From positions 1-49,022 of the forward strand of contig QANT01002172.1 of NCBI GenBank assembly GCA_003254885.1: a DNA stretch of 49,022 nucleotides, given 5' to 3'. Below are positions 1 through 10,497 of this stretch, piece by piece. How positions within the stretch are numbered: position 1 is the stretch's first letter; each line of letters opens with the position of its first letter. The translations under genes and the position numbers were made by a program. The stretch comes from Purshia tridentata. Lineage: Eukaryota > Streptophyta > Magnoliopsida > Rosales > Rosaceae. The notes beneath the pieces are model-generated. The model was not told the origin of the DNA. It searched no databases and was given only the letters and a program-made list of their open reading frames with translations.

Positions 1-1690
1 AAGGAAAATGTTAAAAGAAGTTTATTTTCTGAACCCTTGTTAATTAAGTCGATTATGATGCTTTATTGTTAATTAACATATCGTGGTCAATGTTAATATT
101 CCCGTACGCATTTGATCGATGATGACCTTGACAGCTTGTTTTATGAATTATGACCTCCTGCAAGTAAATCATTGTTGTTAATAGTTTGACGTGTGGGCAT
201 GTTTGATGGATATTAAGAATAGTTCCATACTATAGTAAGCGTACCCACCATATATGCAGTCCCGCATTTCTACTTGCAATTCGCAGAGGGTTTAACATTC
301 TAATACTCCAATTATTACACTTGTATCAGTTTATTTCTTATATTTTTAATTTAAAAAAATAAAAATTTGAACTTTTTTAATTTTGTCAATTGAGAATATT
401 TTTTTTTAATTTACACATTTTTCATCTATATTCAAGTTTTCATATCAATCATGTGGAGTTCTTTTTTAGGGCAAAATGATTTCTTCCATTTAGATCTTAA
501 CATTTTATTCTCATACACTCTTTTTCCTTCCTTCATTTATTACTAATTTTGATTAAAAATATGTCAATTGACATAAAAGTTCTCAATTGACAAAACTAAA
601 AACGTCAGGATACTTAATTTTCCAAATTAGAAGTCTATGAAACAAATTAATACAAAGTTACTGGAAATATATTACAAAATTTTGTTCAGTATCAAATTAT
701 ATATATATATACACTAAAAGAGAACCAACATTCAATGTAGCTCGTTGTTACTAATGACAGTGTGCATACGTTTTTGCCCCTATTTTTTGCCAAAAACATT
801 TTGGAATACTATTCACAGTGTATGAGATCCATTTTGCCAAGTCCATTTTAACATTGGGTTTTTTTATTTTTTTTCCTGTTTTACCATTTTGCCAAGTCCA
901 TTTTGCCCAATTTTTTTTCCTTTTTTCGTGTCTTGCCATTGAGAGTGGCTTGCTTTTTGGGCTTGCTGCAAATTTCAATGGAAACTTTATAGGCTTGCTA
1001 CACATTTTTACATATCAGTTAAACTTTTTGTAATGCTTTCTTTCACTGCATTGTCGTGACATTCTGAAATCAAGCTGAATCTTATATTAAAGCTATTTTG
1101 AATTGATTAGAAATGTTCCTCTCTTTAAATGGCTTAAATTGGTAAAAAAAAATTTTGCTAGCCTTTTCTTCCATGTTATCATCTCTCACAATCCAGTTTT
1201 TACGTTCAGGTTATTTTTTACTACACATTAAACAATATCTCTACACTTTTAGTTTACGTGGTCTCAAATTTAACCATTTACCTACACTAACAATTTAACA
1301 AGTAATGTTTTCCAAATGTACAGCAAATGAGAAGAGAAGAGAAGAGAAGCCCCCATCACAAGCTACCAACAAACAGGAAATACTCCATGTTCCAAAAAGC
1401 AAAGAAAAGAAGATTTCCCCTGCAGAAGATACCCAAGCAGATGCAAACCCAGCAACAATCAAGATTAAACCGTCCAAAACCCATTAACCCACCTGTAAAC
1501 ACCCATCCAAATTTTTTTTTGAACAATGAGTAGTTGAATACTATATATCTTTTGATTATTTTGACAGACAATTGTTGCACCAAGTCTTTTAATATTTTTT
1601 TTGAATGTTGCTTGGTTTATTAAGATACAATTCACATTTTGTAACTTAAACTTAGTAATAAACATTGATGTCAATATTTACATTTCAATA
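1..1690. other. AT-rich intergenic DNA
   Basis: No gene is recognisable here. Open frames on both strands around 751-1,033 and 1,295-1,674 are low-complexity and overlap one another on opposite strands, as expected by chance. A short phrase (ccattttgccaagtcc) occurs twice near 830 and 884, a small local duplication. Nothing else can be supported. Confidence 0.6.
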
Positions 1691-2101
1691 TATATACAGC
1701 AAGGTTCCATTGTGAAATTTCCACAAATTTCTAATTTGTGGAATCTCTCTTGTTGGACCCACACGAGCTGTTTTCATATCAATCTGAATTGTTCATTTTT
1801 TACATCTTCAATAATTGATCATTCTTGCAAAAAATTAGCCAAATTAGAAATCATTTGCCTATCTAACTTTGATCAAACAAATGTACGAACCAAATATTTT
1901 CAAGAAAACCGTCCATTTGTTTGATCAAAGTTAGATAGGCAAATGGTTTTCGATTTGACTAATTTTTTGTAAGGATAATCAATTAATGAAGTTGTAATAA
2001 ATGAACGGTTCAAATCAATACAAAACTCGTGTGGACCCCACAAGGGGATTCCACAAATTAGAAATTTGTGGGAACTCCACAATGGAGCCTTACTGTATAT
2101 A
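1691..2101. mobile_element. Foldback (MITE-like) element with ~190 bp inverted arms
   Basis: The left arm (1,691-1,887) is the near-complete reverse complement of the right arm (1,910-2,101), with a loop of about 22 bases. The termini read TATATACAGCAAGGTTCC on the left and, reverse-complemented, TATATACAGTAAGGCTCC on the right. The arms carry no coding capacity. This is the form of a non-autonomous miniature inverted-repeat element. A target-site duplication cannot be set because both flanks are TA-rich. The superfamily is not assigned. Confidence 0.8.
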
Positions 2102-2214
2102 TATATATATATATATAGAAAGTCTCATCTTTTCTTTCAATCTTATCTGTATATATATATATATATATATTTTTATATATAGAAAGTCTCATCTTTTCTT
2201 TCAATCTTATTATG
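2102..2214. repeat. Tandem duplication, 64 bp offset, with (TA)n
   Basis: Two adjacent copies of a unit made of a TA run followed by agaaagtctcatcttttctt. The shared phrase starts at 2,117 and again at 2,181. It lies directly against the right end of the foldback element, and the unit's TA run joins the element's terminus, so the copies may have arisen by slippage there. Confidence 0.8.
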
Positions 2215-3198
2215 CCTTCTATTAAAATTTTATAAGCTTTCAACACCTGTACCATCGCGCAAGCAAAATTTCTAGTAAGGACTAGATAAGAAATGGAATG
2301 TTTTCGCCTTTTCAGGCCAGAAATTCTCACTTACAATGAATGTATACGTATACGGTGAATATTTATTTGCTGTCTTCTCTGTGTTAAGGCATATTGTATA
2401 CATTTGTGGTACCTAAGAATTTTGAATTCATGACATTCGAGATGTTGTTCATGATCGATCGACATACAAACACAAGAACTTCTTGAGCAGTGAGCACTCT
2501 CAGGCAGGAGGGACCTACACAATATAAACCTAGCTAGCTACAAAGGAAGGCATAGACGCACTGAAATCTGAATATATCATGCAACCACAACCCAGAATAT
2601 CCCAAAACTACTCCAGCTACCCCTCATCTTCATCTTTCATGCAATATATAATGCTAAGTGTGTATACGTAGTAACTACCCACATATCATATCAGTCATGC
2701 ATGCAATATTAATGATATATATATATATATATATATGCAAGCATTCATACATGAAGCAACGGAAAACAAAACACAAAGATATTGAGATTTTAGAAACACA
2801 ATCTAAGCAAGTAACCTAGAGCTTAAAGAAACAATTATTAACAAAAACAATATTAGAAATGGGGTCCAATAATATTAATCTCACGTACATGCAGGCAGAT
2901 AGATTAATTCTGTGGTCTTTCTTTGTCGATCGTCATCAATCATCATCCTCCTACAAATACTACAAAATTCACAACAAGAATATCATCACAAACACAGAGA
3001 CACAGAGAGTCAGAGACGAAGTCACCACCACCTCACTTCTCACTACTATTCATGAACCATCTGGCTTTCATCGATAGCTTCTTCTACTACAAAAGTACTA
3101 TCTGACGTGGACCAAAACCCTTCCATCCAATCACACTACGCCACGTAGCCCACACACAAACACTCCGCCCCCCCTCCCCCATAGCGCATATATATATG
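2215..3198. other. Intergenic DNA, probably including the 3' UTR of the small minus-strand gene
   Basis: No coding region is seen. There is an (AT)n run around 2,717-2,736. The part nearest 3,198 should hold the 3' UTR and polyadenylation site of the minus-strand gene that ends at 3,199, but no unique signal can be chosen. Confidence 0.5.
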
Positions 3199-3585
3199 TC
3201 ACATCTGAATCCACCTTCCCAGTTGCGTTGGGTTCACAATCCCCGGAATGTGGGCCCCATCCGTCTTCAGAATGCTCGCCACCTCACCATAACTCTCGTG
3301 CACCGCACCCTCATCTGCACCAGCCTGGGCTTCCGCCTCGGAGCCTCCCAGCGGAACTGCCTCCGCACGTGCGGGATCGTACTTCTGACCGAACAGCGTT
3401 CCGCTTGTTAAATACTCGTGCGCCATGTACCCAGCCAAAAGCCGATTTGACAAACAAGCCGACGGCTCGCCGGCTTTCGAAGAAGCCGTTGTTTTCGGGC
3501 CGTACAACGTGGCCTCCCTCTCCTTCCGCTTTCGCGAGGCGCCAGGTGGCACAATCCTACGGCTATGGACTTGGTAACTACTCAT
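3199..3585 (-). CDS. Small conserved plant protein of unknown function (128 aa)
   Basis: This is a single-exon frame from a true ATG at 3,585 to TGA at 3,199. I do not recognise a characterised function. It looks real because it is much richer in G+C than its surroundings and has organised, non-repetitive sequence. There is a basic, nuclear-localisation-like stretch SRKRKERE (residues 17-24) and a central block (about 47-78) with NRLLAGYMAHEYLT and GQKYDPARAEAVP. A small acidic/alanine linker (about 81-95) follows. The C-terminal block ILKTDGAHIPGIVNPTQLGR (105-124) runs to the end at WIQM. From memory it resembles a family of uncharacterised plant-specific small proteins with the same C-terminal motif. 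An acceptor-like sequence, ttaaacag, lies four bases before the ATG, so the leader may contain an intron. Confidence 0.8.
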   Translation of the reverse strand: MSSYQVHSRRIVPPGASRKRKEREATLYGPKTTASSKAGEPSACLSNRLLAGYMAHEYLTSGTLFGQKYDPARAEAVPLGGSEAEAQAGADEGAVHESYGEVASILKTDGAHIPGIVNPTQLGRWIQM

Positions 3586-3950
3586 CTCCTGTTTAAGATG
3601 ACTTTAAAACCTTATGCCACGTCAGCAAAAGACTTCAGTTTGAGAAATACTTTACGCTGCGGAGTGGGACCGGAGTGGGGAGAAATGCGTAAAATACCGG
3701 AAAAGGCCTTTTACACAGCAAAATAAGGTTGGGGCTGGGGGTTAGGTTTGGCTGAGAGGTGAAATCTGATCCAAACAGCTGTGGGCCCGCTCCGAATCAG
3801 GTGATGATGGATCGGAGTGCCCGGACGGCAGAGTGAGAAGTGGGGCCTCCGGAATACGGCGGAGGATTGGCGGAGAGGGAGGTTGAGATTGAAGAGATAA
3901 GAGAGAGAGAGAGAGACGAGGACGAAGACAGAAGATTGGGGATTATGCAC

Positions 3951-3984
<34 letters not shown>

Positions 3985-4010
3985 AAAGCGGCCTCCGGTT
4001 CATGGATGTA
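3586..4010 (-). promoter_or_regulatory. Probable 5' leader and promoter of the 128-aa gene, with (GA)n tracts
   Basis: Upstream of the minus-strand start at 3,585 the DNA stays relatively G+C-rich to about 3,990. It carries GA/CT microsatellites at about 3,900-3,916 and 3,952-3,982, which read as CT-rich on the gene's own strand. CT-rich leaders are common at plant transcription starts. A long frame here (3,711-3,950) starts with GTG on the minus strand and is not proposed as a gene. The transcription start is inferred only. Confidence 0.45.
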
Positions 4011-5840
4011 TATATATCAAACCTTGTTTTACATATGCCCCTTCTGTTTTGATGATATATCTCAATTGCCATTGATTACCTCAAATGACTGAACTACCCT
4101 TTTGATGTGCTCTTCTTTTTTTGCTTTTTTCTTTTTGACCACGAACCTTTTGATGTGCTTAATTGTCTTTCCAGATACACCAATTTCGCACAGTTATTTT
4201 CCTTTTCAATATAACTACCTAATATAAGTTGTTGAATTACCAAAGATAGAAATCTCTGAATGCAATAATTTTTGGTGGAACTGCCTGTTTCAGTTATACT
4301 ACATTTAAATGAACTTTCCAACTATTCAATTGATATTTTTTGTAAAAAGTTAGTAGAATTACAAATAAGGCCATGGCTCGTAGTTGTAGTTGTACTTATC
4401 GATATGACCTATGAGTCTATAACTGTGAGTGGCAAATAAGTATAATAACACGACTCAAATGCCCCATATACTTAACACCAAGTTAGCATATTACAATTAC
4501 TTGCCACAAATTCATTTATAACACAGCTTGTTATTTTTAACATGAATAATAAACATGACAGGTTATTCAAACACGATGAATAACTTAATTTTGACATAAT
4601 AAACCTTTTAACTAATTCTTCTAAAGAAAAATATTAATTTTTCGTACTTCGTGTATTTGTATGAATCTTCATAGGTTTACTTCTATAATTTTGCTAGTAT
4701 TAAGATAAGTAAATATCCAACCATGTGAAACAAAAGTATTTACAATGGGTTTCATAGCAACGAATGTAAGAAATATATTTGAAAGGTTATTGAATTGAAT
4801 GGAATATCTTTACATTTCTTTATGGATGAAAGTAATGTTAAAGATATAAAGAATATGCGCGCGCAAAAAGAAAAATAAAGAAAAGGCAAAACTATTGGCC
4901 AAAGGAGTTGAGCTTATCTATGTTTAAGGTTGGCCGACAAGGACATTAATATCTCCTTGTTTCTTTCTTAAAAAGAAAAAAAAAAGAAAAAGAAAAATAA
5001 AGAAAAGGCAAAACTATTGGCCAAAGGGGTTGAGCTTATCTATGTTTAAGGTTGGTCGACAAGGACATTAATATCTCCTTGTTTCTTTCTTTCTTATTTC
5101 TTATTCGATTGTCGTAAACTCGCATGTGATTGTGACAATGCTCGGCTCTTGCCTCTTCCAAAATGGAGTACCTTCTTCTTCCCTATCACGTAAATTTTTT
5201 TCATCTTTTTAATTTATGTAAGAGCTCATTTTTAAAATATATATATATATAAATAAACATGTATTTATGAGACTGGAAATGAAAAGGTGAAGCAATCAAA
5301 CATGTTCCTTGGCCCTCTCGCATAAATGACAAGCTCAAGAACAAAATTGAGAGAACCATGTACTGGGTTTAATGTTTCTATTCGGGTGTGATTTTTTATT
5401 TTTTTGGTATTTCAATGTTTAAGATTCCTTTTTATTGTGATTAATGTACTGGGTTCGATTTCTTCGATCACTCCACCTATAAGAAGTTTGATTTTTTATA
5501 CTCTTGATTTTGTTTCCATAATCTATTGGGTTGCATTGATGGGCTATGTTTTCTTTGTGTGTGGGGTTCTTTATCTTGTATTCTAGTGTACTGGGTTGCC
5601 ATGGTTGTGATTAAGAATTTTTTGGATGTATTTATATATATGATTGAAATGTATTTATGACTTGTGATAGATGAGTGCATAAAAGTGACTAATATTTGCT
5701 GGTATTTGCTATTATTAATTGGTTACTTTTTTTATTCTATTATTTTATATCTATATGGAATAGAAGTACGACTATAATGATATGATCAGGTGGTTGATTT
5801 GCTGATGGAATACAAGAACAGGCTGTAAGGCTGATTTGAT
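4011..5840. other. Intergenic DNA
   Basis: No recognisable coding sequence apart from frames too short or AT-rich to support. It contains the direct duplication listed separately. The segment 5,340-5,800 could be intron or flank of the FAR1-type relic that follows, but conserved protein sequence begins only at about 5,850. Confidence 0.5.
4867..5092. repeat. Direct tandem duplication, 122 bp offset
   Basis: A segment of about 100 bases containing ggcaaaactattggccaaag begins at 4,885 and again at 5,007. The copies differ at a few bases (ggagttgag versus ggggttgag; ttggccgac versus ttggtcgac) and are separated by an A-rich run. It does not code. Confidence 0.85.
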
Positions 5841-6215
5841 TTGCTTTTCAAAAAAAATTTGGCAAAGGAAGAAGGAAGAGATGGACAAAGTTTGATAAAT
5901 TATTTTAAGCATACACAACCCAAGGATCCTAATTTTTTCTATAGCGTTCAAGTGGATCAATTTAATCGGTTGACCAACTTCTTTTGGAGAGATGATAGAT
6001 CAAATTTAGACTATGATTGCTTTGGAGATTTTGTATGTTTTGATACTACCTTTCGAAACAACAAATACAATTTAATTTGTGCTACATTTTGTAGGAGTCA
6101 ATCATCACCGTAAGAATGTCTCATTTGGTTGTGTTTTTCCAATGGATGGAATGGAAGTACTCCTTTATTTGTTTGATTATTCGAAACTTTTTTCGAAGCA
6201 TTATTAATGGGAAAT
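5841..6215 (+). pseudogene. FAR1/FHY3-type (MULE transposase-derived) gene fragment
   Basis: The translated phrases YFKHTQPKDPNFFYSVQVDQ, LTNFFWRDDRSNLDYDCFGD and VCFDTTFRNNKYNLIC match the conserved start of the transposase-derived domain of FAR1-related proteins (transcription factors domesticated from Mutator-like transposases). A frame shift near 6,100 is needed to continue into GVNHHRKNVSFGCVF, after which similarity fades by about 6,215. The zinc-finger N-terminus, most of the catalytic-core region and the SWIM domain are absent. It is a truncated, decayed copy. Whether it came from a FAR1 gene or a related MULE transposon cannot be told from this length. Confidence 0.75.
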
Positions 6216-9200
6216 TGCTAACTTAACTAATTTTTGTTGGTACAATCGATATCGATTTTGTGAAGAAGAGCTTTATAGTGTTGTTCTGTTTTCTGATTTA
6301 GTAGTTGTTGCACTCGTTTGGTTCTCGGGCTTAAGTGAGATGGCAAAACAAGGTTTTTCTTCTTGTTCATATAACTTTATTTAGTTTTACACAAAGAGGA
6401 GCAGGAAAAGATCAAAGTCGCCGGACTCTTGCTGAGCATCTTTCTCCTTCTCGGCCAAGCCGACCTCCGACCCACGCTTGCAAAAACCCGCCTCCACTAA
6501 CCTGCCAAACAATGGGTTGGGAACCAACCCGACCCAAGCTGCCCGATGCTACTTTTGATCGAGCTTTAAAGAATACTCTATCTTTGACTGGATTTAACTC
6601 CCTTGCGGAAGAGAGTTTACAGAAAAAGAGAGCTCTCTCACACAGCAGTGGACCCCTGCTGCACAGATTAGTGAGTCCCTCCTTCTCACCTTTTGTTCTA
6701 CATTTAATCCTCATGGCAAATTCATATAAGAGAAGTGTCCATTTTTCACTACTACTTCTTTTTTTTTCTGAATAATTAATGTTGATGGGTCATAATTCAA
6801 TAGAGACTAGAAAATCCAGATCAGTATATATCATCCACAAACTTCTGAAAAGAAAAAAAAAAAAAGTTAGTCCTCGAATGGTTCTTAAAAGACATCTCAA
6901 CAACTTCCTCTTAACCACAATAGTCACCCTTTGATCTTCTTATGAATCAAAATCTACCTGTGAATTTTGACCACCACAATTATAATTAGTAATATGATAA
7001 GAACCGTTCTCATTTGATCATGTCACAAAATATAATAAAGATAATAACACATGATTCCATTCAAACTTCCGCAACAAAGAATTTAGATTTTTCAAAAGGA
7101 GGCTAAAACTTAGGCTTCACAGTTATTGTCATGTTTTGTCTTGTGCGCTTAATGTTGATGTTGCAAGATGCTGTGTTCTTTTAAGCCTTGTTGGAACTGG
7201 ACACTTGTTTTGTTCTCAGCATATGGGCACACGTGCACATGCTGATTGGTCCTGCAAAATAAGATATAATTTACTTCCTGGTATTTCTTTTTGGAATTAT
7301 TTTACTTTCTAATATTAATCATGGCCTCATGGGTACCATTATCCATCTTTCGGTAAATAGAAGATATATCACGGGAAGAAGATAAAGAGTAAAGCCCAAG
7401 CAAATTACAAAGCAAAGTCCAACAGCAAAGCACAAACCAGCCACACCCCAAAAAAACCCAAATAGATTTGAAAACCATAATCTACTGTTGTGATTTCTGA
7501 CCATCATAATTATAATTACAACCGTTCTCATTTACTCTGCCTAGCATGCCCTTTAGGTAAGACCAAGTAGTAAGGATGTGTGGTTTAAACTTTCAATTCT
7601 CTCTAATGTAACAAACAAAACAAGGGTCATTTTTTATTTTGGTACCTAAACTTTAGCCCTTGTCCCAATTTCATACTCAAAACTTTTATTTTATCCTAAT
7701 TTAATATATAATGTGACTTGCATCAAATAATACTAACAAACTGTATTCATGTCCTTTGCACATATCTTATATCTAGCTACAATAAATTTACTTCAATCAC
7801 GAATTTGGTCGACTAAAATATCTCTAACTTTGACATCATTTATTTCTATTAGTTTGGACACCTAATTGGGAAAACAACCAAAGTTCAAGTACTCAAATTG
7901 ACAAAAACAAAAAAAACAAAAATTCATTCACAGTATGGTATGACGATGAGAAGAATATACAAGTCTAAAAATAGTTTTTTAGAATAAAGGTAGCATTTGG
8001 ACCTACCTATTTTGGAAAGGCTCACAAGAAAGCAAAGAAAGTTTTTTACACTTGGTTTATTAAAACATCTCCAAAAGTCTCTATCTTAGCTCCCTTGTCA
8101 ATTTGGCAATGATGTTCAGCAAATGAATGCTCCAGTTGCATCTCTAAAGGACTCTATATTTTAGTCAACCACATGGCTCACGACATTTGAGGAGTGACAT
8201 AAGCTCTCAATTCTCTTTCCTAAACTTAAAATATAGTATATTAAGTTGCTATCTACATTTTTGAAAGTAGACTAACTCTTTTTCTGGAATCAAAAAGCAA
8301 GAAAATATTCAATACTAGTTAGAATTAAAAAGTACTGTTAGAGTAATCACTTTAAGGGGCTAGCCAATATAACCATTTAGCTATTTTGACAAAAACTTAG
8401 CCAAAAAGAAAAAGAAAAAAGGAAAGTTTATTCTGCCTTTGCGACAAAGAAGACATTAATTGCCTCTTAGCATCAAGGTAGAGTTGATGAGAGGAGAGAA
8501 AGGAAAGGCAGGGAAGAGGTTAGCCAAAAGTAACTGTGATTGGAGAAATTTTCACTATGACCTTGACGGCTGAGGAACCATTCTTCTATAAATTATATAT
8601 CCCTAGCTATGGCTCTAAACAAGTAACAACACCCAAAATACTATCGAAATTCCTCTTTGTCATGCTTTCAAGCCACAGCCATAGAAACCTTGCTTTACCA
8701 ACCTCTAAGTGACAACCCCAACTGTGGCCGAAACAACAAGCATCAACACCTGACCTGAAAGCATTCCAACAAACCCTTGCCAGTCATTCTCTTGACTCTT
8801 AGCCAACCAAGCATTGCCTTCACCAGCTCAACCTAAAACCATATAAGACGGCATAAATGTTACTCTATTTCTCCTTAGGAGCAGATATATATACTTGCTG
8901 GGAGCCTTACCAAGTCCAAAGTCATCACCTATCAAATTATGCCTTAACCAATCAAGCAAAAGGGGATGTAAGCACTGAACTTTAATGTTCTTAGCTCTAA
9001 AGCCTTCTCGAAGTAACCACAAATTTGTCCGACTCCACAGGAGAACTGGTTCACACCGTCATACAGAAACCATTAAAAGGTGGATCATCCTAAAATTGAA
9101 CAAATATTATAATTCCCCATACACCCATTTCACTCTCATTTTAACATTTCATCCATTTATACTGACACTTCCTACAACTAATTACTAGCCAGCTACTGAT

Positions 9201-9336
9201 AAGAAAAAGTATGTAAGGCAAATTAATCATGCAAAACCAAGTAGTCATCGATTTCACTCAATTCACCTAACCACCCATTTCACTCGCATTTCAAACATTT
9301 CCTCCAACTAGCCAGCCACTGATAAAAAATATAATT
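6216..9336. other. Intergenic DNA, possible old transposon debris
   Basis: No gene recognised. A frame at 6,335-6,775 is proline/serine-rich and matches no family I know. A minus-strand hydrophobic frame at 7,319-7,531 looks like low-complexity transposon-derived sequence. Two related segments (about 6,950-7,014 and 7,478-7,533) share ataattataatta plus accgttctcattt and differ by a 14-base indel, suggesting an old duplication. The minus-strand frame 8,828-9,022 is not recognisable. Confidence 0.5.
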
Positions 9337-10497
9337 CAAGCAACAATATACTGAACCACGAAACTGAGGCAATCATACACTGATTAAACCATGAAATAGA
9401 GGCAACCATATATTGAGGCAACAAAGTATGGAGGCAACCATTTAATCGAAGCAACTGTGTACCGAGGCAACGATCAAATTGAGGCAACAATATACCGAAC
9501 CAACCATGAAATCAAAGCAACAATATACCGAGGAAACAATGTAATCGAAGCAACAATATACTGAACCATGAAATCAAGGCAACCATATACTGAGAAACCA
9601 AGAAAGAGAGGCAACCATATACTAAGGCAACAATGTACAGAGGCAATCATTTAATTGAGGCAACTATGTACCAAGGCAACCATTTAATCAATGAAACTAT
9701 GTACCAAGACAACAATGAAATCGAGACAACAATATATCGAGCCAATTATGAAACAAACATGGCAAAAGTAACACCAAGGCAACAATGTAATCGAGGCAAC
9801 TATGTACCAAGGCAAACATGTAATCGAGGCAACTATATATCGAGCCAATTATGAAACAAACATGGCAAAAGTAACACCAAGGCAACCATGTAATCGAGGC
9901 AACTATGTACCGAGGCAAACATGTAATCGAGGCAACTATATGTACTGAGGCAACCATGTAATTGAGGCAACTATGTATTGAGGCAACCATGTTATCAAGA
10001 AAACTGCGTGCCGAGGCAACCATGTAACTGAAGCAACTATGTACCGAGACAACAATGTAATCGAGGCATTTATGCACTGAGGCAACCATGTAATCGAGGA
10101 AACTATGTACCGAGGCAACCATGTAATCGAGGCAATTATGTATTAAGGCAACCATGTAATCAAGGCAACTATGTACCAAGGCAACCATGAAATCGAGGCA
10201 ACAATATACCGAGGCAACCCATGAAATCGAGGCAACAACATGCCGAGGCAACCATGAAATCGAGGCAACAACATGCCGAGGCAACCATGAAATCGAGGCA
10301 ACATTATACCGAGATAACCATGAAATCGAGGCAACAACATACAAAGGAAACAATGATATCGAGGCAACAATATGCAGAGGAAACCATGAAATTGGGGCAA
10401 CGATGTGAAGAGCAAAGCATGAAAACGAGGCAACAATATACTGAGGAAAGCATGAATGCAACAATATACAGAGGCAACCATGAAATTGAGGTAACAA
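9337..10497. repeat. Minisatellite array, ~33 bp unit (two ~16-17 bp half-units)
   Basis: The array is built from gaggcaaccatgaaatc alternating with gaggcaacaatatacc-type half-units. In 10,220-10,420 the dimer is exactly 33 bases and repeats head to tail with few changes. A higher-order duplication of about 103 bp is visible, with the phrase cgagccaattatgaaacaaa near 9,738 and again near 9,841. Decayed half-units trail on to about 10,880. Because 33 is divisible by 3, long frames appear on both strands with 11-residue repeats (plus-strand core MKSRQQHAEAT; minus-strand core LPRFHGCLGML). They are by-products of periodicity unless expression is shown. Confidence 0.9.

Noticed and set aside
3711..3950. 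79-aa minus-strand frame upstream of the 128-aa gene
   Set aside because: It starts with GTG, is rich in Pro/Ser/Leu from CT-rich DNA, and lies in the presumed leader.
6335..6775. 146-aa plus-strand frame
   Set aside because: No recognisable motif. Composition suggests chance, possibly old transposon debris.
7319..7531. Hydrophobic minus-strand frame that looks like a membrane protein
   Set aside because: Low-complexity Phe/Leu/Gly text typical of AT-rich repeat DNA; no family match.
9337..10497. CRISPR-like array
   Set aside because: Units are contiguous and degenerate with no unique spacers, there are no cas genes, and the DNA is from a plant nucleus. It is a minisatellite.
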